NCBI GenBank assembly: GCA_018663165.1
Contig: JABJES010000073.1
Span: forward strand, 1 to 8,626
Length of the DNA stretch: 8,626 bases
From: Rhodospirillaceae bacterium
GTDB taxonomy: Bacteria; Pseudomonadota; Alphaproteobacteria; UBA11136
Direction of reading: 5' to 3'
Position numbers and translations under genes: made by a program. This document shows positions 1 to 7,126 of this stretch, one piece after another (position 1 is the first letter of the stretch; every line of letters starts with the position of its first letter). A model generated the notes under the pieces. That model saw only the letters and a list, made by a program, of their open reading frames with translations. It searched no databases and was not told where the DNA came from.

Positions 1-773
1 CAAGTAATGAAATAAAAAATGCCGTGGCAGGGGTGAACCTCAATCTGACCGGCATCGGCAAGGCTCAGCTATCGATTAAACCAATCCAATCAAGCCCGCC
101 AAAACTGACCGCTGACGTTATCGACAATTTTGTTTCGAGCTTTAATGGTCTGGTCAGCCTGCTGGCGGAGCTTAAGATCGAGACACCAAAGGACGAGGAC
201 GTTCTAACCGCCCTTAGCAACGAACTGGGGGATATTATCAACGCCGTTGCCCCTGAAAATGCCGAAAATACCTTCCGCTCCCTGGACCAGATCGGCATCC
301 ATCGCCAAACCGATGGGCGGCTTGAGGTCAACGAGCCAGTGCTCAAGACGGCAGTGGAAAGCAATCCTTATGCGGTGGCCGCATTGTTTACCGTCAACAA
401 TCGGGGCGTCGCCGATCAGGCGGTTCAATTCACCGACCCATTTTTGCGCTCGGGCGGCAATGTGGATGTGGAACAGGCGCGACTGAATACGGATATTGAT
501 AAAACACGCCGCGCCAACGAAAATTTGACCAATTTCCGCAATTCCCGCCAAAGACAGCTTGAATCCGAAACCCTCGGCATTCAGACATCGGCGCAAACGT
601 CACTGCTTGACGGATCGACGATTGGCGGCATTCTTAGCGCCAATGCGTTTCTCCCCCTGGAAGGAAGTGGCCAGCCCGTGGCATCGCCGCTGCTTTATTC
701 CCAGGCCAGCATGGCCTTTGCCAATGGCGTGCGCAGCGGATTTTCAAGTCTCGGCGTTCGTACCACCGTCTGA
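1..773 (+). CDS. fliD: FliD-like flagellar filament cap protein (hook-associated protein 2), 5' end missing
   Basis: FliD forms the cap at the distal tip of the flagellum, under which exported flagellin assembles. The reading frame is open to the left edge. Although a GTG at 24 could start a 249-residue protein, the codons before it (SNEIKNAV) match the FliD pattern of an SN..tDai.GV.L.L segment, so I take the gene as truncated by the window. About 256 residues are visible. Residues 1-26 look like the end of the N-terminal FliD domain. Residues 37-57 (VIDNFVSSFNGLVSLLAEL) match the helix opening the C-terminal domain. Residues 97-129 carry the typical pattern of a GI...DG.L.v.E..L..A...NP.AVAALF stretch. 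Residues 135-187, with LRSGG, resemble the closing charged helical region. The last 60 or so residues are low in charge and do not resemble the usual terminal FliD coiled coil. The domain call is from motif recall, not a search. A non-cap paralogue is possible. Confidence 0.68.
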   Translation, partial: SNEIKNAVAGVNLNLTGIGKAQLSIKPIQSSPPKLTADVIDNFVSSFNGLVSLLAELKIETPKDEDVLTALSNELGDIINAVAPENAENTFRSLDQIGIHRQTDGRLEVNEPVLKTAVESNPYAVAALFTVNNRGVADQAVQFTDPFLRSGGNVDVEQARLNTDIDKTRRANENLTNFRNSRQRQLESETLGIQTSAQTSLLDGSTIGGILSANAFLPLEGSGQPVASPLLYSQASMAFANGVRSGFSSLGVRTTV

Positions 774-781
774 TTTTCAGA
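769..781. other. Short palindrome spanning both convergent stop codons
   Basis: TCTGA-TTT-TCAGA contains the TGA of the fliD-like gene on one arm and the TGA of rnj on the other. The 3-base spacer is the whole intergenic region. The 5-base stem is too weak for a usual bidirectional terminator. Much of the symmetry follows from two TGA stops facing each other. Confidence 0.4.
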
Positions 782-2489
782 TCCGTACCACATGAACCTG
801 GGTAACGGGCTTGTGGCCACGCTGGGCGACCAGCGTTCGGCGCAGGGCCAGACGCGCCGCCTCATGTACCGGGGCGTCTTTTCTTCGTTCCGAGACGGGA
901 AGATTCTCGACCGCCACGGTCACCGCCCACACCAGGTCGGCGACCAGTTTATCATCGCCTTCATCGGCGATAATTCCCGGTGCGGAAATAACGGGATCGG
1001 CCACGAGATATCCCTTGGCGTCAATTACGACGGTGACGGCTGCAGTGCCGTCTAAAATCATCCGCCGTCGCGCCCGCACCATTGAGCTGTCAATATCAAT
1101 CAACCTGTTGCCATCAAGCACAAGGCGGCCAGAGGTAACTTCGGCAACGATGTGCGGACTGCCCGGTGCCAGACGAAGCGCCTGACCGTTTACGACTTCA
1201 GGCGCCTCGGGTATCTGGCAGGCTTTTGCCAACTTTGCCTGTTCACGCAAATGACGCAGCTCACCATGGACAGGCACGACCATCCGGGGACGCACCATTT
1301 CATACATATGAGTCAATTCATCCCGTGCCGGATGGCCGGAAACATGAATGAAATGATCCTTTTCCGTAACCACCTCAACGCCGAGGCGAACCAACTGGTT
1401 TTGCAACCGGGCAATGGACTTTTCATTTCCGGGAATAATCCGCGAGGAAAAAATCGTAACGTCACCGTCACCAAGTTGAACACGGGGGTGCGTCAGGGAG
1501 GCGATCCGCGCCATTGCCGCACGGGGCTCTCCCTGGGAACCTGTACAGATGAGAAAGATTTTTTCGGGCGGCAGACGGCCAACATCATGTTCAGTAAGAA
1601 AAGGAGGAATATCCGTCAGATAGCCGTTTTCCTTCGACGCTTCATAGAAATTCCATAAAGAACGACCGATCAACGCCGCATGACGCCCATTGGCCTCAGC
1701 CACACGAGCCATGGTTTCAAGCCGTGCCACGTTGGAGGCAAAGCAAGCCGCGGCCACCCTTCCCTTGGTGTAACGGGAAACGAGTTCGGTGAGACTTTTG
1801 CGAAGTTCACCCTCGGAACCGGATTCGCCTTGGGTAAAAACATTGGTCGAATCGCAAACCATCGCCAACACGTCTTCATCACCGAGTTTTCTTAAAGCAG
1901 CCTTGTCAGTGGTCGAGCCAACAAGAGGATCAGGATCGAATTTCCAATCACCGGTATGGAGCACGGTTCCATGAGAAGTGCGAATAACCACCGCGTTGGG
2001 TTCAGGGATCGAATGGGTCAGCGTAATAAGCTCAAGCGAAAATGGCCCGACGTCAAATTTTCCACTCAAGGGAATTTCAGTAATCGGAGCGCGCATCTCA
2101 AGCCCTGCCTCACGAAGCTTCCGGCGCAGGATAGAGGCGGTAAAGGACGTCGCATATAGAGGGCATTTCAGACGTTCCCAAAGATGGGGAACCGCACCGA
2201 TATGATCTTCATGGGCATGGGTGAGAACAAGTCCGGCAAGATCATCTGTCGCCGCCTCAATAAAGGCCGGGTCCGGCATAATGACATCTATGCCTGGGGT
2301 TGAATCATCGCCGAAGGTAACCCCGAGATCGACCATCAACCATTTCCCGGCGGTTCCGTAGAGATTGAGATTCATGCCGATCTCGCCGCAGCCACCAAGC
2401 GGCACAAAGAGAAGTTCGTCGCCGGGCACCAGGTCTGCGGCCGTTATCGGACCGCTATCCCGGGTTCCATGCATTGGCTTAACGCTCAT
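777..2489 (-). CDS. rnj: Ribonuclease J (metallo-beta-lactamase / beta-CASP RNase)
   Basis: RNase J is a cytoplasmic zinc-dependent nuclease with 5'-to-3' exonuclease and endonuclease activity. It acts in mRNA decay and rRNA maturation. The 570-residue length is usual for the family. The metallo-beta-lactamase fold begins at LFVPLGGCGEIGMN (residues 27-40). The metal-binding HAHEDH motif is at 91-96, followed by H159 (LTHSIPE), H178/D181 in HTGDWKFD, and DSTN at 213-216. The beta-CASP part includes GSQGEP (317-322), SSRIIPGNE (348-356), SGHP (384-387) and the late histidine H408 in PVHGE. A small C-terminal domain follows from about residue 450. No catalytic residue appears to be missing. The ATG overlaps the coaX stop as ATGA and has no clear Shine-Dalgarno sequence, so translation is probably coupled to coaX. 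A second ATG at codon 6 is a possible alternative start. The TGA stop lies 3 bases from that of the convergent gene. Confidence 0.97.
   Translation of the reverse strand: MSVKPMHGTRDSGPITAADLVPGDELLFVPLGGCGEIGMNLNLYGTAGKWLMVDLGVTFGDDSTPGIDVIMPDPAFIEAATDDLAGLVLTHAHEDHIGAVPHLWERLKCPLYATSFTASILRRKLREAGLEMRAPITEIPLSGKFDVGPFSLELITLTHSIPEPNAVVIRTSHGTVLHTGDWKFDPDPLVGSTTDKAALRKLGDEDVLAMVCDSTNVFTQGESGSEGELRKSLTELVSRYTKGRVAAACFASNVARLETMARVAEANGRHAALIGRSLWNFYEASKENGYLTDIPPFLTEHDVGRLPPEKIFLICTGSQGEPRAAMARIASLTHPRVQLGDGDVTIFSSRIIPGNEKSIARLQNQLVRLGVEVVTEKDHFIHVSGHPARDELTHMYEMVRPRMVVPVHGELRHLREQAKLAKACQIPEAPEVVNGQALRLAPGSPHIVAEVTSGRLVLDGNRLIDIDSSMVRARRRMILDGTAAVTVVIDAKGYLVADPVISAPGIIADEGDDKLVADLVWAVTVAVENLPVSERRKDAPVHEAARLALRRTLVAQRGHKPVTQVHVVRI
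819..836 (+). other. 7-base hairpin with a GCGA tetraloop inside the rnj 3' end
   Basis: The plus strand reads ACGCTGG-GCGA-CCAGCGT, a perfect 7-base stem closed by a loop of the GNRA type. It begins 46 bases past the stop of the fliD-like gene, so a readthrough transcript of that gene would carry it. No T-run follows on the plus strand, so it is not a standard intrinsic terminator. On the minus strand it codes for part of the RNase J C-terminus and the loop would be UCGC. Confidence 0.4.
2486..2489 (-). promoter_or_regulatory. ATGA stop/start overlap joining coaX and rnj
   Basis: On the minus strand the rnj ATG and the coaX TGA share the four bases ATGA. The 20 bases upstream of the ATG contain no AGGAG-like sequence. 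This arrangement usually means that ribosomes ending coaX reinitiate on rnj, so RNase J output would follow CoaX translation. The overlap is seen directly; the coupling is inferred. Confidence 0.75.
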
Positions 2490-3259
2490 TTGGATGCATT
2501 GAGTTGATTGATTATGTAGAGACCCCGCAGGGTCAGCTCAGGGTCGTGATGATCGATGCAATCGCTGGCCTTACTGAACAGACCGGACAGGCCCCCGGTC
2601 GCGACAACCGTCATTTCCGCCCCGAATTCCTCACCAATGCGGGTAACCAGGCCTTCAATCAGACTGACATAGCCCCAGAAGACACCCGATTGCATGGCCG
2701 TTACCGTCGATGTGCCGATAACCCTCTTTGGGCGATCAACGGCGATGCGCGGCAATTTTGCCGCCGCCATGTAAAGCGCCTCCAGAGAAAGATCGAGGCC
2801 CGGCGCAATAACACCACCGCAGTAATTCCCCTCGCCGTCGATAACGTCCAGCGTCGTTGCGGTACCGAAATCCATGGCGATTATCGGCCCTTTATAGCGA
2901 TCATGGACAGCAACAGCATTAACCAGGCGGTCGGCGCCAACCTCATCGGGGCGATCAATAAGCACCTTTATCCCGAGCACGGTCTTGGGATCAGAGACGA
3001 GCAAGGGGCTCACATCGAAATAACGGCGGCACAATGTATCAAGACAATGATGGGTAGAGGGAACCACATTGGCGATAACGACCGACGTAATATCTTTGAG
3101 TGTCAGAGAGTCGAGGCTCATCAACTGGGTCAGCCAGACGGCATATTCATCAGCAGTGCGGTGAATATCGTGAGAGCTGCGCCAGCTTGCCCTCAGCGCA
3201 TCGCCATCAAAGACGGCAAAAACAATATTCGTATTTCCAGAATCAATTGCCAGAAGCAT
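2486..3259 (-). CDS. coaX: Type III pantothenate kinase
   Basis: CoaX phosphorylates pantothenate to 4'-phosphopantothenate, the first step of coenzyme A synthesis. Type III enzymes belong to the ASKHA fold, need a monovalent cation, and as a family are not feedback-inhibited by CoA. The 257-residue length is typical. Visible motifs are the N-terminal phosphate-binding DSGNT (residues 6-10), the GADR motif at 108-111 with the likely catalytic aspartate D110, the second phosphate loop DFGTATT (130-136), GGVIAPG (148-154) and TGG near 221-223. The ATG at 3259 has a good ribosome-binding site. The gene follows birA by 24 bases and its TGA overlaps the rnj start. No second pantothenate kinase is visible, so this may be the cell's main one, but the window cannot show that. 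Confidence 0.97.
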   Translation of the reverse strand: MLLAIDSGNTNIVFAVFDGDALRASWRSSHDIHRTADEYAVWLTQLMSLDSLTLKDITSVVIANVVPSTHHCLDTLCRRYFDVSPLLVSDPKTVLGIKVLIDRPDEVGADRLVNAVAVHDRYKGPIIAMDFGTATTLDVIDGEGNYCGGVIAPGLDLSLEALYMAAAKLPRIAVDRPKRVIGTSTVTAMQSGVFWGYVSLIEGLVTRIGEEFGAEMTVVATGGLSGLFSKASDCIDHHDPELTLRGLYIINQLNASK

Positions 3260-3266
3260 TACAAAA

Positions 3267-3270
3267 CCTC
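3267..3270 (-). promoter_or_regulatory. Ribosome-binding site of coaX
   Basis: The minus strand reads GAGG here, 7 bases before the coaX ATG (3259), within TTGAGGTTTTGTA. It lies in the 24-base gap after birA and supports the chosen start. It is the clearest Shine-Dalgarno match among the minus-strand junctions. Confidence 0.7.
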
Positions 3271-3283
3271 AACTCATCGTGTC

Positions 3284-4045
3284 TCATGTCGGAAAACCCC
3301 TAATAACGTTGGCGGCGGTAATAATCCGTTTATCTCCACCGCCGAGATCCAGTATCAGGGCACCGGAGGGATCAATATCGCAAAATACGCCACGCAAAGT
3401 TTCCTGCTCTGTCTTTACCTCAATTTCTTCACCCAGACACCAGGCAAATTCAAGCCACCTTTTTCGTATCGGGGCAAACCCCTCATTGGTCCAGGTTTCC
3501 ATAACCCTTTTGAAGCTGTCGGCAAAGCGCCCAAGCACATCGGCTGTCTTGGCATGAGGTGCACCGCTCTCATGGAGGCTTGTCGCTGGAAAGGGCGTTT
3601 TATCTGGAGACGAGGCAATATTTATACCGATCCCGACGACCAGCCAATCAAGCATCTCACCCTGTGCGGAAGATTCGAGAAGAATACCCGCGATCTTGTG
3701 GCCCTCCACGATAATGTCGTTGGGCCATTTCATATGGATCCGGGCGGTCTGTGGAAGAATGAAACACAGCGTGTTGAAAACGGCGACGGCGGCAACAAAA
3801 CTGATCTCAGGTGCCTGAGCGAGAAGAATATTCGGCCGTAACAAAAGAGATGCATAAAGATTCCCACCAGGCGATACCCAGTCACGACCGCGCCGACCCT
3901 TGCCGCCGGTTTGAGACTTGGCCCAGACAAGCGTGCCCGCAGGCGCTCCTTCACGGCCCAGACGTGCAGCCTCTTCATTGGTGCTGCCAACAACATCAAG
4001 CTTTAGAAGATGATAGAGCTCATCGAGTTTAGGGTTATCTTCCAT
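3284..4045 (-). CDS. birA: Biotin--[acetyl-CoA-carboxylase] ligase, catalytic form without a DNA-binding domain
   Basis: The enzyme makes biotinyl-5'-AMP from biotin and ATP and transfers biotin to a lysine of carboxylase carrier domains. From the ATG at 4045 the protein has 253 residues. It shows the substrate segment DVVGSTN (17-23), the glycine/arginine-rich adenylate loop KGRRGRDW (49-56), GGNLYAS (60-66), KWPND (106-110), the likely active lysine K117 in GHKIAG, VGIGINI (137-143), and a small C-terminal barrel around LRGVFCDIDPSGALIL (217-232). It begins almost directly with the catalytic domain. The N-terminal winged helix of E. coli BirA is absent, so it should not act as a DNA-binding repressor. 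The frame stays open upstream to about 4108, with a TTG at 4093 adding 16 residues. I prefer the ATG because the extra residues (GFGNGGACFNF) do not look like the family and the TTG has no ribosome-binding site. The chosen ATG also lacks a strong one. Confidence 0.95.
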   Translation of the reverse strand: MEDNPKLDELYHLLKLDVVGSTNEEAARLGREGAPAGTLVWAKSQTGGKGRRGRDWVSPGGNLYASLLLRPNILLAQAPEISFVAAVAVFNTLCFILPQTARIHMKWPNDIIVEGHKIAGILLESSAQGEMLDWLVVGIGINIASSPDKTPFPATSLHESGAPHAKTADVLGRFADSFKRVMETWTNEGFAPIRKRWLEFAWCLGEEIEVKTEQETLRGVFCDIDPSGALILDLGGGDKRIITAANVIRGFPT

Positions 4046-4072
4046 GCACTTTTTCAAAAAATTGAAACATGC
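4046..4072 (-). promoter_or_regulatory. AU-rich imperfect hairpin abutting the birA ATG
   Basis: In the minus-strand RNA a perfect 6-base stem, UUUCAA with UUGAAA around a UUUU loop, is extended by an outer GCAU/GUGC stem with one G-U pair after a small internal loop. The 3' arm ends at the base just before the birA ATG. It occupies the place where a ribosome-binding site would be expected, and none is seen. The pairing is direct observation; a role in translation control is inference. The stem is weak and may be chance in an A/T-rich spot. Confidence 0.35.
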
Positions 4073-4143
4073 ACCACCATTGCCAAAACCCAAAGGTGAT
4101 GGGTGTTAATACTCCAAGATTAGGCAATAAAAGGCCCCTTTGT
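4046..4143 (-). other. 98-base gap between nuoN and birA
   Basis: This is the only sizeable non-coding gap in the window, if birA starts at 4045. It separates the complex I genes from the birA-coaX-rnj group, so it is the natural place for a terminator or an internal promoter. I see neither convincingly. The palindrome AAAGG..CCTTT just after the nuoN stop has too small a loop for a normal terminator hairpin. A TTGGCA (minus strand, near 4079-4084) resembles a -35 box but has no good -10 box 16-18 bases downstream. The birA-proximal end contains an AU-rich hairpin listed separately. Confidence 0.5.
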
Positions 4144-5604
4144 CTAACCGCCGCCAAACAAAGATGTCGACGCAACGGTTGCAGCCGAAATAATCGGTCG
4201 GGGATAGATAAAGAAGAGAAGGATAAACAGGGCTGTTGCGGTGAGAATGATCGCATTATCCCGGCCAACCTTGCGGTCAATCGGCTCATGGGGCTTATCG
4301 AAATACATCAATTTTATGATACGGATATAATAAAAAGCACCGACGACGCTGGTCAGCACCCCGATGATGGCAAGAGTATAAAGCCCGGCATTAACAGCAG
4401 CCAGGAAGACATAGAGTTTACCAAAGAAACCGGCAAGGGGCGGAATTCCAGCCATTGAAAACATGAAAATAGCCATCGCCGCAGCCATCATCGGATGTGT
4501 TTTAGAGAGACCTGCAAGATCGTCAATATTCTCAACCATGCGATTGTGCTGACGCATGTTGAGAATGATCGCGAAGGTGCCGATGGTCATGAAAAGATAG
4601 ATCGTCATATAGATCAATACGCCGCGCACGCCATCCACATTCCCCGCCGCCAATCCGACCAGGGCAAACCCCACATGGGCGATGGAGCTATAGGCCATCA
4701 GGCGTTTGATGTTGGTCTGATTAAGTGCTGCAAAACTTCCCAGGATCATCGAGGCCAGAGACAGGAAAACGATGATCTGCGTCCATTGAGCCGTCAGTGG
4801 CCCCATGGGGCCGACCAGAACCCGCACCAGCAAAGCCATGGCGGCAATTTTCGGAGCCGCAGCGAAAAAGGCGGTAACTGGCGTCGGCGCACCTTCATAG
4901 ACGTCGGGTGTCCACATATGGAAAGGAACAGCCGAAATCTTGAACGCAAGGCCGGAAAGCAGAAAGACAAGACCGAAGATCACACCGAGCGGCGGATGGC
5001 CGGAGGATTCGCTAAAGGCTGCGGCCAGCCCGCTAAATTCGGTGGTGCCGGTAAAGCCGTATAACAGGGACGCTCCATAGAGCAGAAGCCCCGATGACAA
5101 GGCACCGAGAACGAAATATTTCAGCCCGGCCTCGGAGGATTTCACCGTATCGCGGCGCATCGCGGCAAGCACGTAAAGGGGCAGGCTCTGGAGTTCAAGA
5201 CCGACATAAAGAGAGATCAAATCGTTGGCCGAGATCATCATCATCATGCCGATGGTGGCGAAGAGAACGAAGATAGGATATTCAAAGCGCTCGCTCTTTT
5301 CGTGATCCTGAAAATCGAAAGAGAGGATGAGGGAAAGCGCCGAACCAAGGAGAACCAGGGATTTCATATAGATAGAATATCGGTCGGACTGGAACAGGCC
5401 GTTGAAGGTAACGCTATGAGCCGGCGAAAGGCTCATCTCCAGAACCTGGGCAACGACAAGCGCCAGAACCGCGATATAACCGATAAAGCGGCTTTCCGCC
5501 TCGCCCTTGATCGCCCCATAGACGATCAGGCCGAGCACCGTCAGAACGAGAAAAATCTCAGGCAATGCGGGTAGAAAGTTCGGCAAACCGTTCATTACAT
5601 CCAT
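4144..5604 (-). CDS. nuoN: NADH-quinone oxidoreductase subunit N
   Basis: NuoN is an antiporter-like membrane subunit of respiratory complex I, and one of three that couple quinone reduction to proton pumping across the inner membrane. It has 486 residues and is hydrophobic nearly throughout, consistent with about 14 membrane helices. The conserved channel residues are visible by motif: glutamate E137 in GLELQSLPLYVLAA, lysine K222 in AFKISAVPFHMWTPD, K252 in AAAPKIAAM and K396 in GFFGKLYVF. These correspond to E133, K217, K247 and K395 of the E. coli protein as I recall them. The antiporter-family signature PDVYEGAPTPVTAFFAAAPK follows at 233-252. The gene starts 4 bases after the nuoM stop. 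An AGGG at 5607-5610 is only 2 bases from the first ATG and 11 from a second ATG at codon 4 (5595), so the exact start is uncertain by three residues. Confidence 0.98.
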   Translation of the reverse strand: MDVMNGLPNFLPALPEIFLVLTVLGLIVYGAIKGEAESRFIGYIAVLALVVAQVLEMSLSPAHSVTFNGLFQSDRYSIYMKSLVLLGSALSLILSFDFQDHEKSERFEYPIFVLFATIGMMMMISANDLISLYVGLELQSLPLYVLAAMRRDTVKSSEAGLKYFVLGALSSGLLLYGASLLYGFTGTTEFSGLAAAFSESSGHPPLGVIFGLVFLLSGLAFKISAVPFHMWTPDVYEGAPTPVTAFFAAAPKIAAMALLVRVLVGPMGPLTAQWTQIIVFLSLASMILGSFAALNQTNIKRLMAYSSIAHVGFALVGLAAGNVDGVRGVLIYMTIYLFMTIGTFAIILNMRQHNRMVENIDDLAGLSKTHPMMAAAMAIFMFSMAGIPPLAGFFGKLYVFLAAVNAGLYTLAIIGVLTSVVGAFYYIRIIKLMYFDKPHEPIDRKVGRDNAIILTATALFILLFFIYPRPIISAATVASTSLFGGG

Positions 5605-5608
5605 AACC

Positions 5609-7123
5609 CTAGTGAATTGCGCTCGTGGCGTCGGTAACGACCCGTGAAAGTGACATATCTTCGATCAACCCGGTGACCGAAACATGGATGATATCGAGGA
5701 AGTAGGAAGGATAGACCCCCATCCAGATCACCAGGACAACAAGGGGCGCAAAAATAAAAATTTCCCGGCGATCAAGGTCAAGAATGTCCTTCAAATTATC
5801 TTTCACCAGTTCACCAAAGATCACCCGACGATAGAGCCACAGCATATAGGCCGCGCCGAGGATGACCCCCAGAGACGCCGGAACGGCAACCCAGCTACTG
5901 ACCAGAAAGGCCCCGGCGAGAGAAAGGAACTCACCGACAAATCCGCTGGTCCCCGGCAGTCCAATAGAGCCCAAGGTAAATACCAGGAAGACGAATGCGT
6001 AAACGGGCATGCGATGAACAAGCCCGCCATAGGTGGATATTTCACGGGAATGCATGCGGTCGTAAACGACGCCAACGCAGAGGAAAAGAGCGGCCGAAAC
6101 AATGCCGTGACTTAGCATCTGAAAAATTGCCCCTTCGATCCCCTGCTGGTTGAAGGTGAAAATGCCAATCGTGACAAACCCCATATGAGCGATCGAGGAA
6201 TAGGCGATCAGCTTTTTCATATCTTCCTGTACCAGGGCGACAAGCGATGTGTAGATAATGGCAATGATGCTGAGAGTGAAAACAAAAGGCGCAAAGAACT
6301 CACTGGCCTCGGGCAGCATCGGCAGAGAAAAGCGCAGAAACCCGTAGCCGCCCATTTTCAGCAATACCCCGGCGAGAATGACAGAACCCGCCGTCGGCGC
6401 TTCTACATGGGCGTCCGGCAACCAGGTATGCACAGGCCACATGGGAACCTTGACGGCAAACGATGCGAAAAAGGCCAGCCACAGCCAGTACTGAAGATCA
6501 GACGGGATCGGCGCACTCAATAGAGATGGAATATCCATCGTGCCATGGATCGAATAGATCGCCAAAATAGCGATCAGCATCAGCACAGAACCGGCCAGGG
6601 TAAAGAGGAAGAATTTAAAGGCCGAATAGACCCGGCGCGGCCCACCCCATATCCCGATAATCAGGAACATCGGGATCAGCACGCCCTCAAAGAAGATATA
6701 AAAAAGCACGAAATCAAGGGCACAGAACATGCCGACCATAAGGGTTTCAAGAATCAGGAAGGCGATCATGTAATCCTTGACCCTGGTCTTAATCGACTTC
6801 CAACTGGCAAGCACGCAAAGAGGGGTGAGGAAAGTTGAGAGCAGCACGAACCAAACCGAAATCCCATCAACCCCAAGGTAATAGTTAAGCCCCACCCCGG
6901 ATATCCACTCAAAACGCTCAACGAACTGGAAACCATCGGCCTGGGTGTCGAAATTTGGAATGAGCAGCAGGGACAGGGCGAAGGTTACCAGCGTCGTCCA
7001 CAAAGCGAGATTGCGCGAATTGCGAGCGACGATTTCTTCTTCCCCACGCACCAGGAAAATGAAGAACGCCCCGACAAGGGGCAGAAACGTCACCAGAGAA
7101 AGGATTGGAATTTCAATTGTCAT
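5609..7123 (-). CDS. nuoM: NADH-quinone oxidoreductase subunit M
   Basis: NuoM is the middle antiporter-like proton-pumping subunit of complex I in the inner membrane. It has 504 residues, with about 14 predicted membrane helices and the usual length. Key ionisable residues are present: E146 in FFEGVLIPMFL, K225 in SFAVKVPMWP and K256 in GVLLKMGGYG. The first two match E144 and K234 of E. coli by motif. The signature PVHTWLPDAHVEAPTAGSVI (residues 230-249) and the following helix are intact, as is KKLIAYSSIAHMGF (303-316). The ATG lies 3 bases after the nuoL stop. Upstream bases on the minus strand read GTGGGCTAGGCC, a modest ribosome-binding region that overlaps the end of nuoL. The tight junctions on both sides indicate one nuoL-nuoM-nuoN transcript. 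Confidence 0.98.
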   Translation of the reverse strand: MTIEIPILSLVTFLPLVGAFFIFLVRGEEEIVARNSRNLALWTTLVTFALSLLLIPNFDTQADGFQFVERFEWISGVGLNYYLGVDGISVWFVLLSTFLTPLCVLASWKSIKTRVKDYMIAFLILETLMVGMFCALDFVLFYIFFEGVLIPMFLIIGIWGGPRRVYSAFKFFLFTLAGSVLMLIAILAIYSIHGTMDIPSLLSAPIPSDLQYWLWLAFFASFAVKVPMWPVHTWLPDAHVEAPTAGSVILAGVLLKMGGYGFLRFSLPMLPEASEFFAPFVFTLSIIAIIYTSLVALVQEDMKKLIAYSSIAHMGFVTIGIFTFNQQGIEGAIFQMLSHGIVSAALFLCVGVVYDRMHSREISTYGGLVHRMPVYAFVFLVFTLGSIGLPGTSGFVGEFLSLAGAFLVSSWVAVPASLGVILGAAYMLWLYRRVIFGELVKDNLKDILDLDRREIFIFAPLVVLVIWMGVYPSYFLDIIHVSVTGLIEDMSLSRVVTDATSAIH

Positions 7124-7126
7124 GGC

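Noticed and set aside
24..26. GTG as the true start of a 249-residue FliD-like protein
   Set aside because: The frame is open to the window edge, and the residues before the GTG continue a FliD-type motif. No ribosome-binding site precedes the GTG; the upstream bases are AATAAAAAATGCC.
2504..3841. Plus-strand open frame of 445 codons antisense to coaX and most of birA, running through the gap between them
   Set aside because: Its codons are exactly in register with those of coaX and birA (all start positions equal 2 modulo 3, and the 24-base gap keeps the phase). Stops in this frame would need TTA, CTA or TCA codons in the real genes, which appear to be rare here. The predicted protein resembles no family I know and is rich in Asn, Gly, Arg and Cys without domain structure.
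4046..4143. Sigma-70-type promoter or intrinsic terminator between nuoN and birA
   Set aside because: The best -35-like TTGGCA has only poor -10 candidates at 16-18 bases (three of six matches at most), and the AAAGG/CCTTT palindrome has a two-base loop and no proper following T-run.
4495..5064. Plus-strand open frame antisense to nuoN, with similar ones antisense to nuoM (5684-6115 and 6185-6523)
   Set aside because: The highly charged, His/Gln/Arg-rich translations are typical reverse complements of membrane-protein codons. Those at 4495 and 6185 are in the same in-register antisense frame as the gene they overlap.
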